Shown: positions 29,278 to 37,306 of the stretch, one piece after another
Numbering within the stretch: position 1 is the stretch's first letter
Layout: each line of letters starts with the position of its first letter
From: an uncultured Lachnospiraceae bacterium
Lineage (GTDB): Bacteria; Bacillota; Clostridia; Lachnospirales; Lachnospiraceae
Assembly (NCBI GenBank): GCA_910577105.1
Contig: CAJTMB010000015.1
Location: 6,644-70,643, forward strand
Reading direction: 5' to 3'
DNA: 64,000 bases
Made by a program: the position numbers and the translations under genes
The notes under the pieces: generated by a model
Told to the model about the DNA's origin: nothing
The model's input: only the letters and a program-made list of their open reading frames with translations
Databases searched by the model: none

Positions 29278-29307
29278 TAATATATGTAAAGTTGTCCGGG
29301 ATATTAC
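29278..29307 (-). promoter_or_regulatory. Possible sigma-E promoter of spoIIIA operon
   Basis: Minus strand: -35 GTAATATC, 13-bp spacer, -10 CATATATTA, close to the sigma-E consensus (ATATT and CATACAAT). Known spoIIIA operons are sigma-E controlled. Confidence 0.5.
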
Positions 29308-29389
29308 TAAAGAATTTTATCTGATTTTGTATGGAAAAAAATACATGGAAAGTAATAGACTTTTTTACTTGAACGTGATATTATTATTT

Positions 29390-29415
29390 CAGAAAATGAT
29401 AATAATTACTATTAT
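29390..29415. promoter_or_regulatory. AT-rich dyad before grcA, Fur/PerR-like
   Basis: GATAATAATTACTATTATT lies about 20 bp before the grcA start and has near two-fold symmetry (AATAAT, ATTATT). It looks like Fur-family operators. A regulator is not proven. Confidence 0.35.
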
Positions 29416-29434
29416 TTAAAGGAGGTAATCATAT

Positions 29435-29677
29435 ATGACAACAAATACTGCACAGGTAGACAATCTCGTGGCTTTATTGGACGGCTATGCAACCAAGGGC
29501 GGACATCACTTAAATGTCAATGTTCTTAACAGGGATACCCTGCTGGATGCGCAGAAACATCCTGAAAATTATCCCCAGCTCACAATCCGTGTTTCCGGTT
29601 ATGCCGTTAATTTCATCAAATTAACTCCGGAACAGCAGGCAGATGTAATCAGCAGAACTTTCCACGAAGCAGTTTAA
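29435..29677 (+). CDS. grcA: Stand-alone glycyl-radical domain protein (GrcA/YfiD-like)
   Basis: This 80-residue protein matches the C-terminal glycyl-radical domain of pyruvate formate-lyase: NVLNRDTLLDAQKHPENYPQ, then RVSGYAV with the radical Gly, then LTPEQQADVISRTFHE. In E. coli, YfiD/GrcA replaces the damaged end of oxygen-cleaved PFL. No PFL body is adjacent. The strong site AAGGAGGTAATC fixes the ATG, and a strong terminator follows. An AT-rich dyad upstream may link it to metal or peroxide control. The family call is firm; the repair role is inferred. Confidence 0.88.
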   Translation: MTTNTAQVDNLVALLDGYATKGGHHLNVNVLNRDTLLDAQKHPENYPQLTIRVSGYAVNFIKLTPEQQADVISRTFHEAV

Positions 29678-29687
29678 AAAATCGCAT

Positions 29688-29718
29688 CAAAAAGGCGCCG
29701 CACCCGCGGCGCCTTTTT
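29688..29718 (+). terminator. Strong intrinsic terminator after grcA
   Basis: AAAAAGGCGCCGC pairs with GCGGCGCCTTTTT around a four-base loop. It is symmetrical and may act both ways. Confidence 0.92.
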
Positions 29719-29719
29719 C

Positions 29720-30035
29720 GCGTGAAACATAAAATTTCTTAGCGAAATGCCCATTAGCATAAGCTTTAGAAATTCTTTTCACGCGTGAAACTTAGCACTT
29801 CTTGGCGAAACAGCCTCTGCTGTGAGCCTTAGAAGTACTTTTCATGCGTGAAACTTAGAATTTCTTAGCGAAACGCCCATTGGCATGAGCTTTAGAAATT
29901 CTTTTCACGCGTGAAACTTAGCACTTCTTGGCGAAACAGCCTTTGCTGTGAGCCTTAGAAGTACTTTTCACGCGTGAAACTTAGAATTTCTTAGCAAAAC
30001 GCCCATTGGCATTGAGCTTTAGAAATTCTTTTCAC
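29720..30035. repeat. Array of five 63-bp hairpin units, alternating A-B-A-B-A
   Basis: Units start at 29720, 29783, 29846, 29909 and 29972 (63, 63, 63, 63 and 64 bp). All begin GCGTGAAAC and end near TTTTCAC, so each can fold into a hairpin with its neighbour's GCG. Type A stem halves are AGAATTTCTTAGC and GCTTTAGAAATTCT; type B are AGCACTTCTTGGC and GCCTTAGAAGTACT. The differences between A and B keep pairing. Inner loops also pair in B (ACAGC with GCTGT). The array fills the gap between grcA and the convergent lipoprotein gene, whose stop codon is five bases beyond it. Confidence 0.95.
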
Positions 30036-30040
30036 GCTCT

Positions 30041-30661
30041 TTAGTCAGCCCAATCCTGCCATGTTACCCATTCATCATCGTATGTAATATGATACATGGC
30101 GATACCGCATACTTCTGCATCATAATCGAAGTTTACGGAAAAGATAACTACTTCGTCATAGTCTGACATAGAAGCTTCACAGAACCAGACATCGCGTACT
30201 TCCACGTCAGTCATCTGCTTCCATGCTCCGCCTTCTTTTTTGTAGCCTATATCCAGCCACACACTGTTGGCATCGTCATACATTTCGGAAAGCTCCTGAT
30301 TGGAATATACATCAAAACTGGTGTAAGAACTGTCTTCTCCGGAGAGAAGTTCCCATACGGCATATCCGTTCTTTACATTGTAAAGTTTTTTGAAGTCTTC
30401 CATGGTCATGCCAAGTTCAAGACCTCTGTTGGTGGCAAATCCGCTATCGTATTCCTCATAGGAATTGTCGCCGAAATCCGTTGTCAGATAGCTGACATCA
30501 TCCCACACGATAAAGGAATTGCCTTCTTCTACCACCACTTTTTCGGAACCATCCTTGAAAGTGAAGTCATCTTCTGTCCATTTGCTCTTAGAAGCGCCGC
30601 CGCAAGCGGTCAGGCCTAAGACCATTACACATGTCAATAAAGCTGCAACTACTCTTTTCAT
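30041..30661 (-). CDS. Small acidic lipoprotein of unknown function
   Basis: This 206-residue protein starts at 30661 (MKRVVAALLTCVMVLGLTAC) with GGAGG upstream; the Cys is a lipobox. The mature part is acidic and rich in Tyr, Trp and Asp, with no family I can name. A longer frame begins inside the pnp end and is rejected. It follows pnp by 32 bp and ends five bases from the hairpin array, which may end its transcript. Confidence 0.75.
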   Translation of the reverse strand: MKRVVAALLTCVMVLGLTACGGASKSKWTEDDFTFKDGSEKVVVEEGNSFIVWDDVSYLTTDFGDNSYEEYDSGFATNRGLELGMTMEDFKKLYNVKNGYAVWELLSGEDSSYTSFDVYSNQELSEMYDDANSVWLDIGYKKEGGAWKQMTDVEVRDVWFCEASMSDYDEVVIFSVNFDYDAEVCGIAMYHITYDDEWVTWQDWAD

Positions 30662-30693
30662 TTGTTTCCTCCTCATTAATGATTTAATTTTCA

Positions 30694-32784
30694 TTATTGC
30701 TGCGCTACGTCTTTCATGGAAAAGCTGATTCTGCCCATCTTGTCCTTGCCAAGGCATACAACCGTGACAACGTCCCCCAGGGTCAGAACATCCTCCACAT
30801 GATTGATTCTTTCTTTGGCAATCTTGGAAATGTGCACCATGCCTTCCTTGCCCGGAGCAAATTCAAGGAATGCACCAAATTCTTTAATGCTTACCACCTT
30901 GCCCTTAAATATCTGGCCTTCCTCAAAGTCGGTGACGATTAACTTAATCATCTCCACTGCTTTGTCCATCATTTCCTTGTCCGTGCCGCATACGGATACC
31001 TGTCCGTCATCCGTTATATCAATCTTAACGCCTGTGCGGGCAATAATTTCATTGATAGTCTTACCTCTCTGTCCAACGACATCCCCGATTTTCTCAGGGT
31101 CAATCTGAATGGAAATAATCTTCGGTGCATAAGGACCCACCTCCGGTCTGGGAGCAGCAATGGCAGGCTTCATGCAGCTGTCCATGATAAACAGTCTTGC
31201 CTCACGGCACCTTGCAACCGCACCTTCCACAATGGGTCTTGTCAGTCCGTGTATCTTGATATCCATCTGAATGGCTGTAATGCCTTCCGTGGTGCCTGTC
31301 ACCTTAAAGTCCATGTCCCCGAAGAAATCTTCCAGTCCCTGGATATCCGTCAAAAGAACAAATTCATCATCATTCTCCCCCGTAACAAGACCACAGGAGA
31401 TACCAGCCACCATCTTTTTAATAGGAACGCCGGCAGCCATCAGCGACATACAGGAAGCACAGGTGGATGCCATGGAGGTGGAACCGTTGGATTCAAATGT
31501 TTCGGATACCGTACGGATTGCATACGGAAATTCCTCTTCACCGGGAAGCACGGGTATCAAGGCTCTTTCTGCCAGCGCGCCGTGTCCGATTTCCCTTCGT
31601 CCCGGTCCTCTGGAAACTTTTGTTTCCCCTACGGAATAGGACGGGAAATTATACTGGTGCATATATCTTTTGGAAGTTTCATTTTCATCAAGACCGTCCA
31701 CACGCTGGGCCTCTGACAAAGGCGCCAGGGTACATACATTGCAAATCTGTGTCTGTCCGCGGGTAAACATTGCGGAACCATGCACACGGGGAATGATGTC
31801 CACTTCTGCCGCCAGCGGGCGAATCTGTGTGATTTCCCTGCCATCCGGACGCTTGTGGTCTTTTAATATCATTTTGCGTACCGTCTTTTTCTGATACTGG
31901 TAAACAGCTTCTCCCAATACGGCAAGCCATTCTTCGTTCTCTGCAAAAGCTTCCTCCAGCTTTTCCGTAATATTTTTGATATTTTCTTCCCTTGTCTGCT
32001 TGTCATCGGTGAATACGGCAACTTCCATTTCCGCCGGTGTCACAATTTCCATCATGGCAGTAAAGAGCTCTGCCGGGATGGCGCAGCTCGTATAGTCATG
32101 TTTCGGTTTACCCACCTCTGCTACGATTTTCTCTATAAATGCTATGATGGTCTGGTTGATTTCATGTGCCTTATAAATCGCTTCCAGCATTTTTGCCTCA
32201 GGGATTTCGTTGGCGCCTGCCTCAATCATGATAACTTTTTCCTTGGTGGAGGCTACCGTCAGGTTCAAATCTCCCACTTTCCACTGCTCCTGGGAAGGAT
32301 TCACCACCAGTTCTCCGTCAATCATGCCCATCTGCGTCATGGCGCAGGGACCGTCAAAAGGAATATCGGAAATACTGGTTGCTATGGCAGCGCCCAGCAT
32401 TGCCACCAGTTCAGGGCGGCAGGCAGGGTCCACGCTCATAACCATATTGTTCAAAGTAACGTCATTCCTGTAATCTTTGGGAAAAAGAGGACGCATGGGC
32501 CTGTCAATAACACGGCTGGTAAGCACTGCATTTTCGCTTGCCTTCCCTTCCCTCTTATTAAAACCGCCCGGAATTTTGCCTACCGCATACAGTTTTTCTT
32601 CATATTCCACACTCAGGGGAAAGAAATCAATGCCGTCCCTTGGCTTGTCCGATGCCGTCGCACAGGACAGTACCGTTGTATCCCCATAGTGCATGAATGC
32701 ACAGCCGTTGGCCTGTTTGCCCACCCTGCCGATATCCACGCTCAAGGTACGGCCGGCCAGTTCCATAGTAAAAGTTTTGTACAT
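30694..32784 (-). CDS. pnp: Polynucleotide phosphorylase
   Basis: This protein of about 696 residues has two RNase PH domains, a KH domain (KIGDVVGQRGKTINEIIARTG is split around residue 560) and a C-terminal S1 domain (FKGKVVSIKEFGAFLEF). It degrades RNA 3' to 5' by phosphorolysis in the cytoplasm. The ATG at 32784 has AAGGAG upstream. It lies downstream of rpsO, the widely conserved order. Confidence 0.96.
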   Translation of the reverse strand: MYKTFTMELAGRTLSVDIGRVGKQANGCAFMHYGDTTVLSCATASDKPRDGIDFFPLSVEYEEKLYAVGKIPGGFNKREGKASENAVLTSRVIDRPMRPLFPKDYRNDVTLNNMVMSVDPACRPELVAMLGAAIATSISDIPFDGPCAMTQMGMIDGELVVNPSQEQWKVGDLNLTVASTKEKVIMIEAGANEIPEAKMLEAIYKAHEINQTIIAFIEKIVAEVGKPKHDYTSCAIPAELFTAMMEIVTPAEMEVAVFTDDKQTREENIKNITEKLEEAFAENEEWLAVLGEAVYQYQKKTVRKMILKDHKRPDGREITQIRPLAAEVDIIPRVHGSAMFTRGQTQICNVCTLAPLSEAQRVDGLDENETSKRYMHQYNFPSYSVGETKVSRGPGRREIGHGALAERALIPVLPGEEEFPYAIRTVSETFESNGSTSMASTCASCMSLMAAGVPIKKMVAGISCGLVTGENDDEFVLLTDIQGLEDFFGDMDFKVTGTTEGITAIQMDIKIHGLTRPIVEGAVARCREARLFIMDSCMKPAIAAPRPEVGPYAPKIISIQIDPEKIGDVVGQRGKTINEIIARTGVKIDITDDGQVSVCGTDKEMMDKAVEMIKLIVTDFEEGQIFKGKVVSIKEFGAFLEFAPGKEGMVHISKIAKERINHVEDVLTLGDVVTVVCLGKDKMGRISFSMKDVAQQ

Positions 32785-32852
32785 ATTGTTCTCCTTATTT
32801 TCTATCCGTTTGCCGGACATTTGCTTCAGCAGGCTTTCCGAAACTACTGAAA

Positions 32853-32877
32853 AAAACAGCGCTTTTCGCTGCCCTTT
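32853..32877 (-). terminator. Short terminator or attenuator in pnp leader
   Basis: On the minus strand CAGCG-AAAAG-CGCTG is followed by seven T, 70-90 bp before the pnp start. It may end rpsO transcripts or attenuate pnp. Confidence 0.6.
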
Positions 32878-32946
32878 TCAGCGGTCTCGGACAATGCTGC
32901 CTGAAGGGTTTACGGGTTTCACACCGGGTGGAATCCACCCAATTGT

Positions 32947-32984
32947 AAAGGCGGAGAAACCGAAAAAATCGGGCATGCTCCGCC
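32947..32984 (-). terminator. Stem-loop after rpsO
   Basis: GGCGGAG and CTCCGCC form a stem just after the rpsO stop, with only a weak T run. It may be a processing site or a weak terminator. Confidence 0.45.
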
Positions 32985-32999
32985 TCTGTGTTTCAAACA

Positions 33000-33266
33000 T
33001 TACTTTCTAAGACCCAGTCTTGCAATGAGTGCACGATACCTCTCGATATCCTTTTCCTTTAAATAGTTGAGCAGGCCTCTTCTCTGTCCAACCATCTTTA
33101 ACAGACCCCTGTTGGAATGATGGTCCTTGGGGTTGCTCTTCATATGCTCGGTCAACTCCCTGATTCTCTCGGTCAGTACTGCAATCTGTACCTCGGGTGA
33201 ACCGGTATCTCCGGGCTTTGTCGCATACTCATTGATAATAGCTGTCTTTTTTTCCTTGGAAATCAT
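33000..33266 (-). CDS. rpsO: 30S ribosomal protein S15
   Basis: This 88-residue protein has the S15 pattern (DTGSPEVQIAVLTERIRELTEHM; HHSNRGLLKMVGQRRGLLNYL). It binds 16S rRNA in the platform. The gene has its own promoter and a leader of about 80 bp that may hold an S15 autoregulation fold. Confidence 0.97.
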   Translation of the reverse strand: MISKEKKTAIINEYATKPGDTGSPEVQIAVLTERIRELTEHMKSNPKDHHSNRGLLKMVGQRRGLLNYLKEKDIERYRALIARLGLRK

Positions 33267-33356
33267 GATTTAATCCTCCTATACTTGAAATCGCCTGACA
33301 CCAGGATTAGGTCGGAGTATCCAGAACCCGGGCATCGGCTGTAATCATACCTTGTT

Positions 33357-33385
33357 ATAATAGCATAAACTCTTAAAAAAGTAAA
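33357..33385 (-). promoter_or_regulatory. Sigma-A-like promoter of rpsO
   Basis: Minus strand: -35 TTTACT (33380-33385), 17-bp spacer, -10 TATTAT (33357-33362). Confidence 0.6.
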
Positions 33386-33413
33386 CTGTTTTTTCCTTGA
33401 GATTCCGTATTGG

Positions 33414-33593
33414 GTATCCGTATTTTGCACGGGCGGCTGCGGCAATGTATTTGTTCCAACAGGACACGTTCTCACTCGGGTAAAAACTCAGCGGTACTAA
33501 GCTCGAAAACACCTCGCAAAGTACCGGTATTTTTACACGGTCCTTTATGGAATCAAATACATTGCCGCAGCCGCCCGTGCAAAATACGGATAC
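33414..33593. repeat. 180-bp hairpin with perfect 40-bp inverted arms
   Basis: Bases 33414-33453 and 33554-33593 are exact reverse complements over 40 bp. The arms begin GTATCCGTATTTTGCACGGG. The 100-bp interior pairs in part (CGGTACT with AGTACCG; GTAAAAA with TTTTTAC). It carries no open frame. It could be a MITE-like insertion, a long structured RNA, or a terminator for trpS or rpsO. Confidence 0.93.
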
Positions 33594-33620
33594 TCTTTTA
33601 GACCTATAAGCCGGTTTCAG

Positions 33621-34712
33621 CTATTTATCGGCTGCGTAGCGCGCTGCCTGCTCTGCGATGAGGGCGGCATCGTCAAAGTAATTGATTTTCATGGCGGCCT
33701 TTACCTGGGACATGGTGTCCGCCGCTTCTTCTCGTGCGACTTCACTGCCTTTTTTTAGTATTTCATAGATATCGGGAATCTGCTTTTCCAGTTCTTTCCG
33801 GCGGATGCGGATGGGCTCCAGTTCCTCCTGCATCACTGCATTTAAAAACTTCTTTACTTTCACGTCGCCTAAGCCGCCCCTCTGGTAATGGCCCTTCAGT
33901 TCATCCAGATTTGCATATTCCGGCAGGTATCTTTCAAAATGTTCCTCCCTGCAGAATGCATCCAGATAAGTGAAAACCGTATTACCCTCCAGTGAACCGG
34001 GGTCCGTAATCTTTAAATGGTTCGGGTCGGTAAACATGCTCATGATTTTGGTGCGCACATCATCCGCCGAATCCGACAGGTAGATGCAGTTGCCCAGAGA
34101 CTTGCTCATCTTGGCTTTGCCGTCCGTTCCGGGCAGCCGGCAGCACACCTGGTTTTTGGGGATTAATGCCTCCGGCTCCACAAGTGTTTCCCCATATACC
34201 GTGTTGAATTTGCGGACGATTTCACGGCATTGCTCAATCATGGGAAGCTGGTCCTCCCCCACAGGCACGGTGGTCGCCTTAAACGCCGTAATGTCGGAAG
34301 CCTGACTAATCGGATAAGTAAAGAAACCGACCGGAATGCTGGTTTCAAAATTGCGCATCTGGATTTCCGCTTTGACGGTGGGATTGCGCTGCAATCTGGA
34401 CACCGTCACCAGATTCATGTAATAAAAAGAAAGCTCTGCCAGTTCCTGAATCTGGGACTGGATAAAGAGGGTGGACTTTGCGGGGTCTAATCCGCAGGAG
34501 AGATAGTCAAGCGCCACCTCTATAATATTCTGCCTTACTTTTTCCGGGTTATCTGCATTGTCAGTAAGCGCCTGAGCGTCTGCAATCATAATAAATATTT
34601 TGTCATATTCCCCTGAATTTTGCAGTTCCACCCTTCCTCTGAGCGAACCTACATAATGTCCTACATGAAGTTTCCCTGTTGGGCGGTCTCCGGTCAAGAT
34701 TATTTTACTCAT
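33621..34712 (-). CDS. trpS: Tryptophanyl-tRNA synthetase
   Basis: This 363-residue class I synthetase has the HIGH-type motif in GDRPTGKLHVGHYVGS and the KMSKS motif (GKAKMSKSLGN). It charges tRNA-Trp. The start at 34712 has AAAGGAGATAAAG inside the end of the GH2 gene, and the two genes overlap by 8 bp, so no separate leader or T-box is possible here. Confidence 0.95.
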   Translation of the reverse strand: MSKIILTGDRPTGKLHVGHYVGSLRGRVELQNSGEYDKIFIMIADAQALTDNADNPEKVRQNIIEVALDYLSCGLDPAKSTLFIQSQIQELAELSFYYMNLVTVSRLQRNPTVKAEIQMRNFETSIPVGFFTYPISQASDITAFKATTVPVGEDQLPMIEQCREIVRKFNTVYGETLVEPEALIPKNQVCCRLPGTDGKAKMSKSLGNCIYLSDSADDVRTKIMSMFTDPNHLKITDPGSLEGNTVFTYLDAFCREEHFERYLPEYANLDELKGHYQRGGLGDVKVKKFLNAVMQEELEPIRIRRKELEKQIPDIYEILKKGSEVAREEAADTMSQVKAAMKINYFDDAALIAEQAARYAADK

Positions 34713-36606
34713 TTTCTTTATCTCCTTTGTCTTTGTGATTGTTTCGCTTTTCAACGGCCCTGCGCAATTCGTTGTTCCATTTTCTGATGAGACCGGGTTC
34801 CATTTTCAGAACCTCCCTGTCGTAAGTCAAAAGTCCGTTGATTTCTTCTTCCACATCAGATAGCTGTGTGTATACCGTTGCACTGACCCCCTCTTTTACG
34901 GCAGGCAGGACGGTTTCCTTCATCAGTTTTTCATACCCTTCCTCCAAAGCCTCCTTTGAGCGGAAAGTTTTATACCCATATTCTTTTTCCTGTGCGCAGT
35001 GTCCGGCAATCCTTCTGGCATATCCGCCGTATTCCGTCAAGGCAAGTGCACGGTTGGTTTCTTTTTTTAACTTTAGTTTAAAAAAATAATGGTGAATGCT
35101 TTTAAAATCCCCACCGCCCATGTCAAACCATCCGCTTGCCTGGTCCACGAGTATTTCCTTATTCAGCGTTCTAACCAGTGAGGTCATCCTTTCGGTTTCA
35201 AACTGCCCCCAGCCCTCATTAAAAGGCACAATACACACAACACTGGGGTGGTTTTTTAACATAAGAACCATTTTGGTCAATTCTCTTTCATACTCCTGCC
35301 TGCCCTGTTTATCCTGTCTGGAAAGCAGAATCCTGTGTCCGTCCCTTGCCTTTATGCCCAGCAGCTGGAACATTGTTGCAAGATAAGTAACATAAAAGCT
35401 TTTATTTTTCCTGCCGCCGTTTACCATATCCTGCCAGACCAGCATTCCCAGCCTGTCGCAGTGGTAGTACCAGCGTTCGGATTCCACCTTGACATGCTTG
35501 CGCAACATGTTAAATCCCAGTTTTTTCATGGTTTCTATATCGTACACCATGGCCTCATCCGAGGGTGGTGTGTACATGCTCTCAGGCCAATACCCCTGGT
35601 CCAGAATGCCTACCTGCATATAAGGATTATTATTTAAAAATATGCGGCGCATCCCTGCCCTGTCCGTTCCAAGACAGCATTTGCGCATGGCAAAATAACT
35701 TTCTACGCTGTCAAGAAGAACCTGCGAAGTATTTTCTCCTCCTTCATACAAGTCCAGCTTCACTTTATAAAGCCATGGATTTTCGGGACTCCAGCTCACA
35801 AAATCAGGCAGTGGAATCCGGCAGTTTTTACCAAAAGGCAGTGTCCTGTCTTGGTATCCGCTGTTTATAAAACGAAGTTTTATAAAAAAATTTCCTTTCC
35901 TGCAGCCCGCCGGACATTCGGCCTTCAGCTGTACTGCACCTTCATCGTAGCAGGCTTCCCACATAATATTTTTTATAAAGACCTCCGGCACCGCCTCCAG
36001 CCAGACTGTCTGCCATATTCCGCCGGTTGCGGGGTAATACATGCCTCCCGGTTTTAACGTCTGTTTGCCAACACTGTGGTAAGAAGTGTCGGAAACATCC
36101 CATACCCTGACACTCAGGGTACATCCGCCTGTGTCTGTCTCTTCTTTTTTGATAAAGTCCGTTATATCGATGGAAAACGGAAGATATCCCCCGTTATGGC
36201 TCCCCGCCTTCTGGCCGTCCACATAGACCATACAGCTCTGGTCCACCGCACCAAAATGCAGAAGAATGCGGCCGCCTTTTAAAAAACTTTCCCATATTCC
36301 GGGTAAAAAACGGATTTTTCTTTCATACCAAAGGTAACTTTCCGGCATCAGCTGTTTATTTACACCCGACAAACAAGTCTCCGGTGAAAAAGGCACCAGT
36401 ATTTTACCCTCAAAGGAAGCCGGGCGCTCTTCTTTTTGTATAAAGGCATAGTCCCATAAACCGTTCAGGCACTGCCAGTTTTCCCGTACCATGCCCGGGC
36501 GGGGGTACTCGGCAAGTATTTCTTTTTCGTCTGCGGACTGCTTATATTGCCTGCTCCATCTGGTCATCGGGCGGGCAGTAATTTCCCTTTTTTTCTGCAA
36601 TTTCAT
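34705..36606 (-). CDS. Glycoside hydrolase family 2 protein
   Basis: This 633-residue protein has a sugar-binding jelly-roll domain (about 35-200), an immunoglobulin-like domain (210-300) and a TIM barrel. The acid/base Glu is in VPFNEGWGQFE and the likely nucleophile Glu in LALTEYGGY. No signal peptide is seen, so it acts in the cytoplasm, perhaps as a beta-galactosidase or glucuronidase type enzyme; the substrate is undecided. The start at 36606 has GAGAGG upstream and overlaps the acyltransferase gene by 65 bp. Confidence 0.88.
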   Translation of the reverse strand: MKLQKKREITARPMTRWSRQYKQSADEKEILAEYPRPGMVRENWQCLNGLWDYAFIQKEERPASFEGKILVPFSPETCLSGVNKQLMPESYLWYERKIRFLPGIWESFLKGGRILLHFGAVDQSCMVYVDGQKAGSHNGGYLPFSIDITDFIKKEETDTGGCTLSVRVWDVSDTSYHSVGKQTLKPGGMYYPATGGIWQTVWLEAVPEVFIKNIMWEACYDEGAVQLKAECPAGCRKGNFFIKLRFINSGYQDRTLPFGKNCRIPLPDFVSWSPENPWLYKVKLDLYEGGENTSQVLLDSVESYFAMRKCCLGTDRAGMRRIFLNNNPYMQVGILDQGYWPESMYTPPSDEAMVYDIETMKKLGFNMLRKHVKVESERWYYHCDRLGMLVWQDMVNGGRKNKSFYVTYLATMFQLLGIKARDGHRILLSRQDKQGRQEYERELTKMVLMLKNHPSVVCIVPFNEGWGQFETERMTSLVRTLNKEILVDQASGWFDMGGGDFKSIHHYFFKLKLKKETNRALALTEYGGYARRIAGHCAQEKEYGYKTFRSKEALEEGYEKLMKETVLPAVKEGVSATVYTQLSDVEEEINGLLTYDREVLKMEPGLIRKWNNELRRAVEKRNNHKDKGDKENE

Positions 36607-37303
36607 TCATCCTCTCTTCAATTCTGCTCCTCACCATATCCCGGATTTGTGCCGTGCTTTTCCCTTCATACATTTCGTAAAAAATAGGTTCTAAAAAGTG
36701 TACCTGCGTTTCTACCCTTTTTAAGCTTTTTCCTTCAAAAGGCTTATAAGAATCCCATATTGCCACAGGCACAATCGGACACTTTGCCTTTTGTGCACAT
36801 TTAAAGCTCCCCGGCAAAAAAATCTGAAGGGTATTGTGGTTGTCAGTGTAACCTCCTTCGGGGAACAGCAGGAAACGCTTTCCGTTTTTCACTTCCTCCG
36901 AGACCTCCTGCATAATCCTTACCTGCTGCCTAAGGTCGGTCTTATCCAGACGTTTTCCCCTTACCAGCCCGATAAATTCATTGCTGATAGGCATCCTGGC
37001 ACGTCTGGAATCCATCACGACGGAGCAGGTTCTGGGATGGGAACCCATGATTCCCAGTGCATCATATCTCCCCTGATGATTGGAGTACATCACATAACCG
37101 CCTTCATAGGGCAGGTTTTCCCTGCCAAATACCTTTGTGGTAATCTTTCCCTTTTTTCGGATAAAACTTATCAATTTCTGCGCCAGCGCAAAGCAGGCCT
37201 CGTCATTATATTTTTCCGGATGTCTGATATAGTGTGAGGACTTTACTATATAATAGACTATAACAGGAAATAATGTAATCATTAACCAATAAAATCTTAC
37301 CAT
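36542..37303 (-). CDS. plsC: 1-acyl-sn-glycerol-3-phosphate acyltransferase (PlsC family)
   Basis: This 253-residue protein has an N-terminal membrane segment (residues 5-22) and PlsC motifs: SNHQGRYDALG (the NHxxxxD catalytic motif) and LLFPEGGYTDN. It acylates lysophosphatidate in phospholipid synthesis. Its last 65 bp overlap the GH2 start. Confidence 0.88.
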   Translation of the reverse strand: MVRFYWLMITLFPVIVYYIVKSSHYIRHPEKYNDEACFALAQKLISFIRKKGKITTKVFGRENLPYEGGYVMYSNHQGRYDALGIMGSHPRTCSVVMDSRRARMPISNEFIGLVRGKRLDKTDLRQQVRIMQEVSEEVKNGKRFLLFPEGGYTDNHNTLQIFLPGSFKCAQKAKCPIVPVAIWDSYKPFEGKSLKRVETQVHFLEPIFYEMYEGKSTAQIRDMVRSRIEERMNEIAEKKGNYCPPDDQMEQAI

Positions 37304-37306
37304 CTT

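Noticed and set aside
29720..30035. CRISPR array
   Set aside because: Units are contiguous hairpins of 63 bp with no unique spacers and no cas genes nearby.
34713..34800. T-box leader for trpS
   Set aside because: The region is coding for the GH2 C-terminus and leaves no room for a leader.
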